Source of the DNA: Pseudomonas sp. JM0905a
Lineage (GTDB): Bacteria > Pseudomonadota > Gammaproteobacteria > Pseudomonadales > Pseudomonadaceae
Assembly (NCBI RefSeq): GCF_014700075.1
Contig: NZ_JACXBU010000001.1
Span: forward strand, 124,001 to 188,000
DNA length: 64,000 nt
Direction: 5' to 3'
Positions 25,781 through 36,168 of this stretch are shown here, piece after piece. Position numbers and translations under genes: made by a program. Numbering within the stretch: the first letter of the stretch is position 1; each line of letters opens with the position of its first letter. The notes under the pieces are model-generated. The model saw nothing but the letters and a program-made list of their open reading frames with translations. It searched no databases and was not told where the DNA came from.

Positions 25781-28700
25781 ATGAACAACGCAACTGTCGA
25801 GGTATTGCTGGATGGGGCGACTAATTGTCGCCTTAATGAGGCGGCGAGATTGCTTCGGCGCCCTCCTCAGTGGCTGATTAAACAGTTTATCTATACAAGT
25901 CTTCGGCAAATTGAGGCCGGTTCTACATTGCCCGAACTTATCGGGATGCCTGAGGTGAATCAATTGACTACTGAACTTAGAACCCGAATCACTGTTAGTG
26001 ATCCTCTGTGCGCTCAGGCCAATCAACTGTCGATCCAGTCACCACTACGTGATGCGATCACAACGGCCTATCGGATCGCCGAGCCCACCGCCGTCGAGAA
26101 CCTGCTGGCGAGTGCCGAGGTGCTGCAGGCGCAGGCGAAGGAGACCCATGAGCTGGCACAGCGCATTGCGAGCGCGCTGCGAGAGCAGAAGGCATCGGGC
26201 GTCAAAGCGGGTGTGGTTCAGGAGCTACTTCAAGAGTTCTCCTTGTCCTCCAAGGAGGGGATCGCCTTGATGTGCCTGGCTGAGGCCCTCTTGCGCATTC
26301 CAGATAAGCGGACACGTGACGCACTCATCCGAGACAAGGTGTCCGTCGGCAATTGGCAACTGCACATGGGGAGTGGCTCATCGCTGTTTGTGAATGCCGC
26401 GTCCTGGGGCCTGCTGATCACTGGTCGTCTGACCGCTACCCGCAACGAAGCCGGGCTCGCTGCATCGCTGACGCGTTTGATTGCCAAAGGCGGCGAGCCT
26501 CTGATCCGCAAGGGCGTCGACATGGCGATGCGGGTTATGGGCGGGCAATTCGTGACCGGCGAAACCATCAGCGAAGCATTGACGAATGCTCAGCGTCTGG
26601 AGAAAGAAGGTTTTAGCTACTCCTACGACATGCTTGGTGAAGCTGCCCTCACTGAAGAGGATGCTCTTCGCTACTTGGAGTCATATGAGCAGGCCATTCA
26701 TGCAATCGGCAAAGCCGCAAAGAGTCGCGGCATCTACGAAGGGCCTGGCATTTCGATCAAGTTGTCGGCACTGCATCCACGTTACAGCCGAACCAAGATG
26801 GCTCGTGTGATGGATGAGCTCTATCCGCGCCTGCTGCACCTCGCTGTTCTGGCGAAGCAATACGACATCGGTTTGAACATCGATGCCGAGGAAGCCGATC
26901 GCCTCGAGATCTCACTTCAGCTCCTAGAATCACTTTGCTTCGACCCGCTGCTCGCCGGCTGGAACGGAATCGGATTCGTCATTCAGGCGTACCAGAAGCG
27001 CTGCCCGTACGTGATCGATTTCCTCCTTGATTTGGCGCGGCGTAGCCACCATCGCCTAATGATCCGGCTAGTGAAGGGGGCCTATTGGGATAGCGAGATC
27101 AAGCGCGCCCAAGTGGACGGTCTAGAGGACTATCCGGTGTATACCCGCAAGGCTTATACCGATCTGGCCTACCTGGTATGTGCCAGAAAACTACTGGCGG
27201 CTCCCGACGCCTTCTATCCGCAGTTCGCCACCCACAACGCTCACACGCTGGCTGCCGTGTATCAGATGGCTGGCAAGAACTACTATCCGGGCCAGTACGA
27301 GTTCCAGTGCCTTCACGGAATGGGAGAGCCGCTCTATCGCCAGGTGGTTGGCGCTGCAGCGGATGGCAAGCTCAATCGTCCGTGCCGTATCTACGCCCCC
27401 GTCGGTACCCACGAAACCTTGTTGGCCTATCTGGTGCGTCGACTGCTAGAGAATGGGGCGAACACCTCCTTCGTCAATCGAATTGCTGACGAGTCGCTTT
27501 CGATCGAATCGCTGATCGAAGACCCGGTGGCGAGCATCCGGAAGATGACAGATGAAGAGGGCAGAGCCGGTCTTTCTCATCCGCAGATTCCACTTCCCGA
27601 GTTGCTCTTTGGTCAGAGCCGCTTCAACGCGAAGGGCCTTGATCTTAGCAACGAGCATTCTCTCGCAGCATTGACCCAGAATCTCCAGAGTGGTGAGACC
27701 TATCAGTGGAGCGCTGCTCCTATTGTCGATGGTCAGAAGGTTCTCGAACCACGCAGCGTTCTACGCAACCCCGCCGACAAGCGTGACGTGGTGGGGTATG
27801 TTGCGGAGGCCACGGCAATCGAAGTAACCAAGGCAGTGTCCATTGCCATGGAAGGTTTCCCGCAGTGGTCGAAAACGCCTCCTCGTGACCGAGCAGCGGC
27901 TCTTGAAGCGGCAGCCGACATGCTCGAATACAACACGCACCGGTTGATCGGGTTGCTGATACGCGAAGCCGGCAAGACCTACGCCAATGCGATTGCAGAG
28001 GTGCGTGAGGCAGTAGACTTCTTGCGCTTCTACGCCCTTCAGGTGAAGGGCAGTTTCGCGAACGACACTCATAGGCCGCTGGGCCCGGTGGTATGCATCA
28101 GCCCCTGGAACTTCCCACTGGCGATCTTCACTGGTCAGATCGCAGCAGCTCTGGCTACAGGTAACACTGTCTTGGCGAAGCCCGCCGAGCAGACTCCTCT
28201 GATTGCGTACGAAACCGTGCGAATCCTTCTGGATGCAGGCATTCCGAAGTCTGCCCTGCAGCTTTTGCCGGGCCGGGGTGAGGTTGTTGGCGCTGCATTG
28301 ATTGCTGACGAGCGCATCAAGGGGGTGATGTTCACCGGATCGACCGAGGTCGCCAAGATCATCGCCGCACAGATCGCGGGGCGCGTCGACGAGAGCGGGA
28401 ATTTCATTCCGCTCATTGCCGAAACCGGTGGCCAGAACGCGATGCTGGTGGATTCTTCGGCGTTGCCCGAACAGGTAGTAAACGATGTGGTTGCTTCGGC
28501 TTTCGATAGTGCCGGTCAGCGTTGCTCTGCCCTGCGTATTCTCTGCCTGCAGGAGGACATCGCGGAGCCGGTGATCAAGATGCTGAAGGGGGCGATGGCT
28601 GAGCTGGCCTTGGGCGTGCCCATGGCACTGTCCACCGACATCGGGCCCGTGATCGACGATGAGGCGAAAGAAAACATCATCAGCCACATCAATCGCCTCA

Positions 28701-29722
28701 GAGCAGAGGGTTGTGCGATTTACCAAGCCCAATCCCAGGTCGAACTCGATCTGCTAGAGGGGGCATTCGTCGCGCCCTCGCTCATCGAGATATCGGCTCT
28801 CTCGCAGCTCAAGCGTGAGGTGTTTGGCCCGGTTCTGCATGTCATTCGTTACAAGCGTCAGGATCTAACCGGCTTGATTGGGCAGCTTAATGAGTTGGGG
28901 TATGGCCTCACGCTTGGGCTACATACTCGAATCGACGAAACCATCGCCAAGGTTATCGACCTGGCGAAGGTCGGAAATCTCTACGTGAACAGAAACATCG
29001 TCGGCGCCGTCGTGGGGGTTCAGCCATTCGGTGGTGAGGGGCTTTCCGGTACCGGCCCGAAAGCTGGTGGCCCGTTGTACACCTACCGCCTACTGTCTCG
29101 ATGCCCCGCAACGGCGATTGTTCATGCGCTCGAATCACCCGATGTGGCCACATCGGTCGATACCAGTATCCGCCTCGCACTGAAAGATGATCTGTTTGAA
29201 CTGCAGGCCTGGGCTGCGACGAGTCGGCGCAACGATCTGGCCCTGGCATGTGCGGACTTCGCGCAAGCCACGCCAAGCGGCACGACCTGCACGCTTCCGG
29301 GGCCAACCGGCGAGCGCAATCTCTACACCATTCATCCGCGAGAGGCTGTGCTGTGCATTGCCGAGGCCGAAGAGGATCTGCTCATTCAACTCGCAGCCGT
29401 GACAGCGGCGGGTAGTGAAGCATTGGCTCTGTCTAAGCACACCGAATTGCTCGCTAGCCTTCCCCACTTCCTCAAGCAGCGGGTGCGGGTCATTGAAGAT
29501 TGGCACGGAAGTAAGTTCGACGCCGTGCTGTTCCATGGCCCCAAGGCCGCCGCCGAGGAGCTGGCCCAGTCCCTGATCAAACACAACGAAGCGATCATCT
29601 CGGTAACAGCGATGGAGCCCGGTTGTGTGCGAGTGCCACTGGAGCGGCTCGTACTCGAACGGTCGGTCAGCATCAACACGACTGCTGCCGGCGGCAACGC
29701 CAGCCTGATGACTATCGACTAG
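25781..29722 (+). CDS. putA: Trifunctional regulator/proline dehydrogenase/P5C dehydrogenase PutA
   Basis: A 1313-residue protein that oxidises proline to pyrroline-5-carboxylate (FAD) and on to glutamate (NAD+). Seen: an N-terminal ribbon-helix-helix DNA-binding domain (about 1-47, RPPQWLIKQFIYTSL); a PRODH barrel with EGPGISIKLSALHPRY, LNIDAEEADR and RLVKGAYWDSEI; and an ALDH domain with ISPWNFPLAIF, AETGGQNAM and SAGQRCSALR. A C-terminal domain completes the length usual for E. coli-type PutA. The ATG at 25781 is used; a TTG at 25751 is in frame. Finding putA inside a catabolic cluster suggests a proline-like or pyrroline intermediate. Confidence 0.95.
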   Translation: MNNATVEVLLDGATNCRLNEAARLLRRPPQWLIKQFIYTSLRQIEAGSTLPELIGMPEVNQLTTELRTRITVSDPLCAQANQLSIQSPLRDAITTAYRIAEPTAVENLLASAEVLQAQAKETHELAQRIASALREQKASGVKAGVVQELLQEFSLSSKEGIALMCLAEALLRIPDKRTRDALIRDKVSVGNWQLHMGSGSSLFVNAASWGLLITGRLTATRNEAGLAASLTRLIAKGGEPLIRKGVDMAMRVMGGQFVTGETISEALTNAQRLEKEGFSYSYDMLGEAALTEEDALRYLESYEQAIHAIGKAAKSRGIYEGPGISIKLSALHPRYSRTKMARVMDELYPRLLHLAVLAKQYDIGLNIDAEEADRLEISLQLLESLCFDPLLAGWNGIGFVIQAYQKRCPYVIDFLLDLARRSHHRLMIRLVKGAYWDSEIKRAQVDGLEDYPVYTRKAYTDLAYLVCARKLLAAPDAFYPQFATHNAHTLAAVYQMAGKNYYPGQYEFQCLHGMGEPLYRQVVGAAADGKLNRPCRIYAPVGTHETLLAYLVRRLLENGANTSFVNRIADESLSIESLIEDPVASIRKMTDEEGRAGLSHPQIPLPELLFGQSRFNAKGLDLSNEHSLAALTQNLQSGETYQWSAAPIVDGQKVLEPRSVLRNPADKRDVVGYVAEATAIEVTKAVSIAMEGFPQWSKTPPRDRAAALEAAADMLEYNTHRLIGLLIREAGKTYANAIAEVREAVDFLRFYALQVKGSFANDTHRPLGPVVCISPWNFPLAIFTGQIAAALATGNTVLAKPAEQTPLIAYETVRILLDAGIPKSALQLLPGRGEVVGAALIADERIKGVMFTGSTEVAKIIAAQIAGRVDESGNFIPLIAETGGQNAMLVDSSALPEQVVNDVVASAFDSAGQRCSALRILCLQEDIAEPVIKMLKGAMAELALGVPMALSTDIGPVIDDEAKENIISHINRLRAEGCAIYQAQSQVELDLLEGAFVAPSLIEISALSQLKREVFGPVLHVIRYKRQDLTGLIGQLNELGYGLTLGLHTRIDETIAKVIDLAKVGNLYVNRNIVGAVVGVQPFGGEGLSGTGPKAGGPLYTYRLLSRCPATAIVHALESPDVATSVDTSIRLALKDDLFELQAWAATSRRNDLALACADFAQATPSGTTCTLPGPTGERNLYTIHPREAVLCIAEAEEDLLIQLAAVTAAGSEALALSKHTELLASLPHFLKQRVRVIEDWHGSKFDAVLFHGPKAAAEELAQSLIKHNEAIISVTAMEPGCVRVPLERLVLERSVSINTTAAGGNASLMTID

Positions 29723-29733
29723 ACGACCTTTCG

Positions 29734-29757
29734 CGCCCTTTTCCCCAAGGGCGTTTT
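29734..29757 (+). terminator. Rho-independent terminator after putA
   Basis: Stem CGCCCTT / AAGGGCG with loop TTCCCC and a TTTT tail, 12 bases after the putA stop codon. Confidence 0.8.
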
Positions 29758-29782
29758 CCTTCTAGAACAATAAGAGCCCGCG

Positions 29783-31924
29783 ATGAAATTCAGATCGGTT
29801 CAGACCTTCTTCGTTGCACTGGCAGGCTGCGCGATGCTGGTTGTCAGCGCGATCCTTCTCTCGATCAGTTTCGTATCCAGCCGGCACAGCAACAGCTTCA
29901 TTGCCAGTTCCACCGAGACGCTAATTGGGGACAGTGTACGGAGCGAGTTGACCAACCTTGCGCAGGTCAAGCGATCGGAAATCCAGAATCGCCTGCGCTC
30001 GGCCCTTCAAGTATCCGAGCAGCTCGCGCTGCTCAATGTCACGCTTGGTAAGCGCGACTCCCAGGGCCGCCCGCTAGCTTCCATTTCCCGGGAGCAGCTA
30101 TCCAACATTGCCAGGGAGACACTGCTCGCCAATGAGAGCCTGCTGAGCACCTATATCACCTGGGAGCCAAATGCGCTGGACTCGGATGACAACCAGTTTG
30201 CCGGCGTTACTGACAACGGCTACGACGGCACTGGACGCTTCATTCCGACGTGGTATCGCGGCGGAGCTGGCGAGATCCGGGTCATGCCTTCGCCGACCAT
30301 CGAAAGCCAGAAACGGCTCCCGACAGGCGTGCGGGAGGGTGAGTACTACCTCTGTGTGAAGGAATCCCATCGCCCTTGCGTGATCGATCCTGCAGCCTAC
30401 GAGCTGGAGGGAGGACGACGCGTGATGCTGGCCTCGTTCACCGCGCCGATCCTGATCAACGGACAGTTCCAGGGAATCGCTGGGGTGGACTATCCGTTGG
30501 ACTTCATTCAGGAGTTGCTCGTCGAAAGCAATGCAGATCTCTATGGTGGCGCCGGCCAGATGAGCCTCGTGTCCGGCAATGGGCATCTGGTTGCCAATAC
30601 GGCCAACCCGAAGTCGTTGGGCGAGCCCGCCGACGGAACACTTAGCACCGGCCTTGTCGCTTTGCTCAAGGCGACATCGAGCCGCGATATCCAGTACCAG
30701 GTCGACTCTGTTCATAACGAAGTAAAGCTCGCATTGCCCGTCGAGATCGGTGGTACCAGCAGCTCTTGGACGATCCTCATCAACGTGCCGCTCAATGCCG
30801 TGATGAGTCGTTCCAGTGCGTTGCAAAAGAGCATCGCCGAGAACAGCGGCAAGAACCTCGTATTCATGGCCTTTGTTAGCGCTTTAGTGACCCTGCTGGG
30901 AGTAGTGCTGGTATGGCTGATTAGCTTTGGCGTGGGGCGACCGCTCAAGCAAGTCGCGAATCGACTTTCCGACATTGCTCAGGGTGAAGGTGACCTGACC
31001 AAGGAGCTGGCCACAGACCGCACGGACGAGCTCGGCATGATTGGCCACGGCTTCAATACCTTTCTGCAGAAGCTACGCCACATGATTGGCGATGTCGTGC
31101 AGCTGACAAATCAGATCTCAGAGGCGTCCGAACGGACACTTGCCATTTCGACCGAAACGGATTCCGGCGTCCAAAAGCAACTCGCTTCAATCGACCTGAT
31201 CGCCACTGCGGCTCAGGAAATGACGTCGACTGCGCATGAAGTATCGCGCAGTGCTTCATGTGCAGCAGAGGCGGCTAACAGTGCGGATCAGGCTGCCAAA
31301 GCCGGCAAGGACATAGTGCTGGCTAGCTCGAATGCTACTCAGTTGCTCGAGGAAGAAATTCTCCGGGCCGTCCAAGTCGTCCAATCGCTTGCCAGCGACA
31401 GCGAGGACATCAATCTCGTCCTCAACACCATTCGCTCGATTGCCGAGCAAACCAACTTGCTGGCATTGAATGCCGCCATTGAAGCCGCCAGGGCGGGTGA
31501 GCAAGGTCGAGGGTTCGCAGTAGTCGCTGACGAGGTGAGAAACCTAGCGCTGAAAACGCAGCAGTCAACCACCGAAATCCACGCCATGATCGAAAAGCTA
31601 AACAACGGGACACGTGATGTGGTCAGCGCGATGGAGCGGAGTCAGCAGCGCACGGCTGAAAGTGTTCGACATGCGCTGGGCGCTGCGCATGCCCTACACG
31701 AAATTACCGAGGCGGTAGCTCTGATCAACGACATGAACGTCCAGATCGCCAGTGCCGCCGAAGAGCAAAGCATGGTGGCGGAGGACATCAGCAAGAACAT
31801 CGAGAGTATCGGACAGGCCGCTGCGGATGTGGCGTCAGGCGCAGAGAAAGCTTCGGCAGCGAGTCAGCGGATGACCGAACTAAGCACGCGGCAGCGGGCA
31901 TTGGTTCAGCAGTTCAAGACCTGA
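29783..31924 (+). CDS. Methyl-accepting chemotaxis protein, dCACHE type
   Basis: A 713-residue chemoreceptor. TM1 (about 8-30) is followed by a double-CACHE periplasmic domain (about 40-345, with [23 protein letters not shown] and [10 protein letters not shown]), TM2 near 360-382, HAMP, and a signalling domain with the canonical tip [18 protein letters not shown]. The amino-acid-receptor motif (Arg-x-Trp-Tyr) is not conserved: the segment reads PTWY. It therefore probably binds something other than common L-amino acids, perhaps an amine as in TlpQ/McpU-type receptors. It sits between putA and the imine-reductase-like gene, suggesting it senses this cluster's substrate. Confidence 0.9.
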   Translation: MKFRSVQTFFVALAGCAMLVVSAILLSISFVSSRHSNSFIASSTETLIGDSVRSELTNLAQVKRSEIQNRLRSALQVSEQLALLNVTLGKRDSQGRPLASISREQLSNIARETLLANESLLSTYITWEPNALDSDDNQFAGVTDNGYDGTGRFIPTWYRGGAGEIRVMPSPTIESQKRLPTGVREGEYYLCVKESHRPCVIDPAAYELEGGRRVMLASFTAPILINGQFQGIAGVDYPLDFIQELLVESNADLYGGAGQMSLVSGNGHLVANTANPKSLGEPADGTLSTGLVALLKATSSRDIQYQVDSVHNEVKLALPVEIGGTSSSWTILINVPLNAVMSRSSALQKSIAENSGKNLVFMAFVSALVTLLGVVLVWLISFGVGRPLKQVANRLSDIAQGEGDLTKELATDRTDELGMIGHGFNTFLQKLRHMIGDVVQLTNQISEASERTLAISTETDSGVQKQLASIDLIATAAQEMTSTAHEVSRSASCAAEAANSADQAAKAGKDIVLASSNATQLLEEEILRAVQVVQSLASDSEDINLVLNTIRSIAEQTNLLALNAAIEAARAGEQGRGFAVVADEVRNLALKTQQSTTEIHAMIEKLNNGTRDVVSAMERSQQRTAESVRHALGAAHALHEITEAVALINDMNVQIASAAEEQSMVAEDISKNIESIGQAAADVASGAEKASAASQRMTELSTRQRALVQQFKT

Positions 31925-31954
31925 GGAAAGTGCGTGCCGTGATGCATCAAGAAG

Positions 31955-31976
31955 CCCGTCCATCGACGGGTTTTTT
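31955..31976 (+). terminator. Rho-independent terminator after the chemoreceptor
   Basis: Stem CCCGTC / GACGGG with loop CATC and a TTTTTT tail, 31 bases after the stop codon. Confidence 0.88.
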
Positions 31977-32186
31977 GTGCGATCACGACGTGCAGGGCGT
32001 GATCTCCTCTTTGGATTCCAGGAGCGGTAATGGCGGTTCCGCCCTTGCCAAAACTGGATATGTGCCACGGGGGAGGCTGCCCATAATCGCCTCACCATCC
32101 TGAAAATCCGGATGAGCACGGTTCAGCGCCTTTGGGGCTTTTTCCCCGAAGCCGCAGATACTCTGGTTATTAGTGAGGACAATAAG

Positions 32187-33065
32187 ATGAGCAAAACAGT
32201 TACGGTCATCGGCACCGGCAAAATGGGTTCAGCATTTGCCAATACCCTGCTGAAAGCAGGCACCAAGGTGACCGTATGGGATGGTCACGCCGAAGCTACC
32301 AAAGGCGTAGTCGCGAACGGTGCAAGCCTTGCTCCCACCTTCGTAGACGCTGTCCATGCCAGCGAGGTCGTCCTCTCTATTATCAGCAGTGCGTCCATGG
32401 GGGCGTCTCTGTTCGCCGACAACGCAAAGGGCCTGGATCTGTCCAATCGCTACATCGTCAACCTGAGCACCGCCATGCCGGAGGACGGTGAGAGGTTCCG
32501 CAACGCAGTCGAAGGCAACGGGGGCCTGTTCATCAACGCAGCTATTTCTTCCTACCCGGATCTGATCGGTGGCCCGTACACCGCCATCCAGTATTCCGGT
32601 AAGCCTGAGGTCTGGGCGGCAATCAAGGAGACGATGCTGCCACTGGCTCCAGAGGGCACCATCTACACCGGTGAAGACCTGACTGTACCCTGCATCGTCG
32701 ATGCCGCCATGACAGGCAGTTTCTATGCCGTTGGGCTGGCAGGTTTCCTGGAAGCGGCGGCCTACGCCAAGACTCAAGGCGTCTCGCCGAACCAACTGGG
32801 TGCCTTCGCGGACAAGATGCTCGACCTGCTGCGCTACAAGGTGCACAAGAGCATCAAGGAAATCGAAGCCAACAATTTCGAGACCATCCAGGCCACCGTC
32901 GATGTCTACCTTGACGCAGTTATTCAGTGGCGCGATGCCCTGCAGGACGCTGGTCTGCGTGCTAGCCACATCGCGGCGCTGGCTGATGACCTTGCCGTAA
33001 CTCAGAAGGCTGGCCACGGCTCCCTCGGTTTCTGCGCCCAGTTCCTGACTGCAAAAGCCAAGTAA
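32187..33065 (+). CDS. NAD(P)-dependent imine-reductase-like oxidoreductase
   Basis: A 292-residue protein of the 6-phosphogluconate/beta-hydroxyacid dehydrogenase superfamily. The Rossmann domain starts [21 protein letters not shown]. The C-terminal half (about 165-292) is the helical dimerisation domain of the kind seen in imine reductases/reductive aminases rather than hydroxyisobutyrate dehydrogenases. The ATG at 32187 has GAGGA about nine bases upstream; the frame opens at 32112. A strong terminator follows, so it is monocistronic. Reducing a cyclic imine or oxidising a cyclic amine would fit the neighbouring putA. The reaction is inferred. Confidence 0.78.
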   Translation: MSKTVTVIGTGKMGSAFANTLLKAGTKVTVWDGHAEATKGVVANGASLAPTFVDAVHASEVVLSIISSASMGASLFADNAKGLDLSNRYIVNLSTAMPEDGERFRNAVEGNGGLFINAAISSYPDLIGGPYTAIQYSGKPEVWAAIKETMLPLAPEGTIYTGEDLTVPCIVDAAMTGSFYAVGLAGFLEAAAYAKTQGVSPNQLGAFADKMLDLLRYKVHKSIKEIEANNFETIQATVDVYLDAVIQWRDALQDAGLRASHIAALADDLAVTQKAGHGSLGFCAQFLTAKAK

Positions 33066-33083
33066 TCCACGAGTCATACTCTT

Positions 33084-33124
33084 GTCGTTGTCATGCCGTC
33101 GGGCATGGCAACGACTTTTTTTTG
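33084..33124 (+). terminator. Strong rho-independent terminator
   Basis: A 14-bp stem GTCGTTGTCATGCC / GGCATGGCAACGAC with a single T-G pair, loop GTCG, and a run of nine T, 19 bases after the stop codon of the imine-reductase-like gene. Confidence 0.95.
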
Positions 33125-33443
33125 CGCGCGATTTTTACCCACTGCCAGCTTCTCGGATATGCGCAGCATTACCAGATAGCACGCAGTAGAGAGGCTCCAA
33201 TCGGCTTGCCAATTGTGGATAAGGGTAATTGGCCATCAGGAGTAGTCTCAATCCCAAGGATGTCTTCCGTCCGACTTCCTTAAACGCGCTCTTCCAGCGG
33301 CCAGAATTACAGATAGATGAGTACGGTTGAAGCTGGGACATGGTTGCCATGCGTGAGCGCTCAATGCAGATGAACGAACTGCCTCTTACAACAAACATTA
33401 CTAGCGTTGGTGGCGTTCTCGCCCTAATGCCAAAGAGGAAAAA
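33125..33443. other. Gene-free region before the permease operon
   Basis: About 320 bp with no convincing gene. It presumably holds the promoter of the small membrane protein/NCS1 permease operon. I could not assign -35/-10 or -24/-12 boxes with confidence. Confidence 0.4.
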
Positions 33444-33656
33444 ATGAGCAAATCCGAAGTTGATGAAAGCTCAGGGATGATGAACACAAGCTTGAGCTTG
33501 AACCAGGATCTGGTACGGCAGCTGAATGCGCTCTCGAGCGAGAATCACACCGCTTCTGACTGCTGGAGTCCCGCGAAACCTATGGTAGTCGAGGCCGCAT
33601 TTTGGGTCGCGGCGGCAGCGGTACTGTGGATCGTCACTCTGTCTCTTGCATCGTAG
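33444..33656 (+). CDS. Small single-TM protein upstream of the NCS1 permease
   Basis: A 70-residue protein I do not recognise. It has a polar N-terminal half and one hydrophobic helix at the C terminus (about 47-68, VVEAAFWVAAAAVLWIVTLSL). It is preceded by an excellent ribosome site (AGAGGAAAAAATG) and ends 10 bp before the permease start, so the two are almost certainly co-transcribed. By analogy with small helper subunits of transporters it may assist or regulate the NCS1 permease; that role is inferred from position only. Confidence 0.7.
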   Translation: MSKSEVDESSGMMNTSLSLNQDLVRQLNALSSENHTASDCWSPAKPMVVEAAFWVAAAAVLWIVTLSLAS

Positions 33657-33666
33657 GAGAGGCGCC

Positions 33667-35175
33667 ATGAGCTCTTCCAATCTGGATTTCAGCAGCCACG
33701 TAGAACAAGAAGCATTGGCCGGGCGTCTCCCGGTTCTCGCTTCCGAGCGTGTCTATAAAACATATGGTTCCTTCCTCTGGACTTGCTGTGCCTTCAGCGC
33801 TGCGACCTGGGCCTTTCTCATCGGCAGCTACCTCCCCTACGTGGGCGATTGGCGGCTGGGGGTAATGGGTTACGTCGTCGGTCTGATGATTGGCATGGCC
33901 CTCGTGACCCTGGCTTCGGGTGCACCAAGCTACAAGTACGGTACCGATGTCATCGATACTGCGAAGTCATCCTTTGGCTATCGGGGTATCGTGATTCCGC
34001 TGTTCGGCCTGCTGGCCACTCTGGTTGGTTGGTCGTACGTCGTCGAGGCGCTAACGGCACGAGGCGCCGCCAATATCGCCGCTACCGTCACGGGATCCGA
34101 AGTCACCGGAACATCCCATGAGCACCTGGTAGTCGTGGTCGCCTTTGCCACTTTGATTCTGGTGTGGTTGATCGCAAGCAAGGGCCCCAAGCTGTTCGAG
34201 CGCCTGAACGGCTACATTGGCCCGATCCACATGCTGATCACCTTGGTGATGTTGGGCATCCTGATTCACAAATTCGGGCTAGAGCACCTCTGGACTACCC
34301 AACTGCCGGAGGATCAGATGCTCAGCCACGACCCTGTCCAAGGGTTTGCGCTCGCCGTCGAGTTCGGCGTCTCCAATGCGATGACATGGTGGCCTGTGAT
34401 GGGCGGCCTTACTCGCCTGGTGAAAAACCGTAATCACGTAGTCGGCCCGTCCGTGATTGGCGTGGGGGTGCTTGGCGCTGCCTTCGTCTCGACCGTTGCA
34501 GCTCTGGCTGCCATCAGTGCAGGCACCTACGACCCCACCGTCTGGATGATCTCGGTCGGCGGCCCGGTCTTCGGCTCCATCGTCATGGCAGTAGTGCTGA
34601 CCGCAAACATCGCAACCATGGTGGTGATGATCTACCTGGCCGGCGTCTCCATTCAGCAGATCAAGTTTTTTGCTCGCCTGAAGTGGGAATTGCTGCTGGC
34701 TCTGCTGCTGCTGCCTGGCATCTACTTCGCCTTCAAGACCGAGTGGCTGCTGTCGGCGGTGATGAGCTGGCTGTCCTACAACGGCGTCATGTTTGTGGGC
34801 ATCACCGGTATCACGCTGATCGACTACTTTGTGCTCCGCCGCGAACAGTTGGATCCGACCAGCCTCTTTGCGACCAAGGACAGCAAGTACGCGTTCTGGG
34901 GCGGTGTGAACTGGGCGGCAGTCGTGATCAGCATCGCGGCTACAGCCGGCTACCTGTGGCTGTACAACCCGGTCACCGTCGCCATGTCTGAGCCGTTCCG
35001 CTACCTCGGTGCCTCGATCCCTGTCGTCGTGCTGTCCGCCTTGGCCTACTACCTTGCCGTACGACTGGTAGTCGCCCCAATGAGGAAAGGCAGCTATGCA
35101 CTGGCTACGACAACATTCAGTCGTCCGACGCTGAACCAGCAAAGCGAACCGGGTGCTGTGGCTGTAAGCCTCTAG
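33667..35175 (+). CDS. NCS1-family (cytosine/purine/hydantoin-type) permease
   Basis: A 502-residue inner-membrane transporter with about 12 hydrophobic helices. The start region SERVYKTYGSFLWTCCAFSAATWAF and GYRGIVIPLFGLLATLVGWSYVV resemble the NCS1 nucleobase-cation symporters. Substrates of the family are nitrogen heterocycles such as cytosine, allantoin and hydantoins. The ATG at 33667 follows GGAGAGGCGCC; the longer frame would overlap the small protein. This is the likely import system of the cluster, so the substrate may well be a nitrogen heterocycle. Confidence 0.88.
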   Translation: MSSSNLDFSSHVEQEALAGRLPVLASERVYKTYGSFLWTCCAFSAATWAFLIGSYLPYVGDWRLGVMGYVVGLMIGMALVTLASGAPSYKYGTDVIDTAKSSFGYRGIVIPLFGLLATLVGWSYVVEALTARGAANIAATVTGSEVTGTSHEHLVVVVAFATLILVWLIASKGPKLFERLNGYIGPIHMLITLVMLGILIHKFGLEHLWTTQLPEDQMLSHDPVQGFALAVEFGVSNAMTWWPVMGGLTRLVKNRNHVVGPSVIGVGVLGAAFVSTVAALAAISAGTYDPTVWMISVGGPVFGSIVMAVVLTANIATMVVMIYLAGVSIQQIKFFARLKWELLLALLLLPGIYFAFKTEWLLSAVMSWLSYNGVMFVGITGITLIDYFVLRREQLDPTSLFATKDSKYAFWGGVNWAAVVISIAATAGYLWLYNPVTVAMSEPFRYLGASIPVVVLSALAYYLAVRLVVAPMRKGSYALATTTFSRPTLNQQSEPGAVAVSL

Positions 35176-35188
35176 TGCAAGGAGGACT

Positions 35189-35212
35189 GTCGCTCAGAGG
35201 GTTCTGAGCGAC
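35189..35212 (+). terminator. Strong hairpin after the permease gene
   Basis: Perfect 10-bp stem GTCGCTCAGA / TCTGAGCGAC with loop GGGT, 13 bases after the permease stop. There is no T-tract, so it may act as an mRNA-stabilising or partial terminator structure within the permease-decarboxylase transcript. Confidence 0.45.
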
Positions 35213-35367
35213 GGCCGCTACCGACCTTATCCATTCCCATCTAAGCATTTGTGTCGGCTGACCGCCGGCACTGCCTAGTCCTTGCCGCATTTCCGCCAAT
35301 ACCCGGCAGGAAGAGATTTCTACGCTGCTGCGTCCATCAACAATCTAAACAACACATGGAGAAAACC

Positions 35368-36168
35368 ATGGGATTCGTTAAAACCGCTGAGGAAGTGAAA
35401 GAGATCCAGAAGCTCCTGGCTGATGGCCGATTCACCACTGAGGGCGTCACAGTCGAATTCGAAACCACTCCCGAGTTCGTTCGTTCTGTTCTCGCTCCCT
35501 GCTTCGAACCGGCTGAAACGCCGACGGCATATGCCAACATCTCGCGCTGGCAGAGCGCAATGTGCGGCGAGTTCGAATGCGCCATCGTATTCCTGCGTTG
35601 CCGTTACAAGGAGCATGAAGGCACCACCATGCTGTGGATCCTGGTGAGCGGCGATATGCCCGTGACCATAGGACGAGAAATGTGGGGCGAACCCAAGAAG
35701 ACGGGGAACGCGCAGGTGTACATGGATGGCCATGAGTTCTACGGCTTTGCCGAGCGCAACGGCACTCGCCTCATCGAGATCAGCGCCGAGTTCGGTGAAA
35801 ACATCGGGCCAGTCACCTTCGAAAGCCTGGACTTCGAACTGAAGGCCACTCCGCACGTCAGTGGCTATGGCCTCCAGGACGACGTGATCCTGACCTGCAT
35901 GCAAAACCGTGAAGACTACCGGGTGCGCCGCGAAGGTCAGGCCACCTTGAAGCTGGCCGGTACGCCCTGGGATCCGCTGGATACCATTCCGGTCGTGTCC
36001 GTCGGCAAGGCGTATTACTCCCAAGGCGATTCGTCCTGGATCGTCCCGTGGTTCGATCGCCTGCCGGATCCGGATGCCTATCTGCCGTTCATTTACGGTC
36101 AGAAGTACGACGATTTCCGACTGTTCCCGGTGGCGCCCCGGTATCGGAAAGGCCAGAACAACGGCTGA
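35368..36168 (+). CDS. Acetoacetate decarboxylase (ADC) family protein
   Basis: A 266-residue ADC-fold protein. The Schiff-base lysine region is GREMWGEPKKTG (Lys110, followed by Lys111), matching the paired lysines of acetoacetate decarboxylase. Also seen: the Glu-rich EFGENIGPVTFES, and DWSSW-like QGDSSWIVPWF near the C terminus. ADC-family members include decarboxylases, aldolase-dehydratases and ring-forming enzymes, so a beta-keto acid substrate is likely but decarboxylation is not certain. The ATG at 35368 has GGAG about eight bases upstream. It lies 192 bp after the permease, perhaps in the same operon. Confidence 0.85.
   Translation: MGFVKTAEEVKEIQKLLADGRFTTEGVTVEFETTPEFVRSVLAPCFEPAETPTAYANISRWQSAMCGEFECAIVFLRCRYKEHEGTTMLWILVSGDMPVTIGREMWGEPKKTGNAQVYMDGHEFYGFAERNGTRLIEISAEFGENIGPVTFESLDFELKATPHVSGYGLQDDVILTCMQNREDYRVRREGQATLKLAGTPWDPLDTIPVVSVGKAYYSQGDSSWIVPWFDRLPDPDAYLPFIYGQKYDDFRLFPVAPRYRKGQNNG

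Noticed and set aside
33125..33443. Sigma-54-like GG-N10-GC motif upstream of the small membrane protein
   Set aside because: The nearest candidates miss the GC element or the spacing; too weak to annotate.
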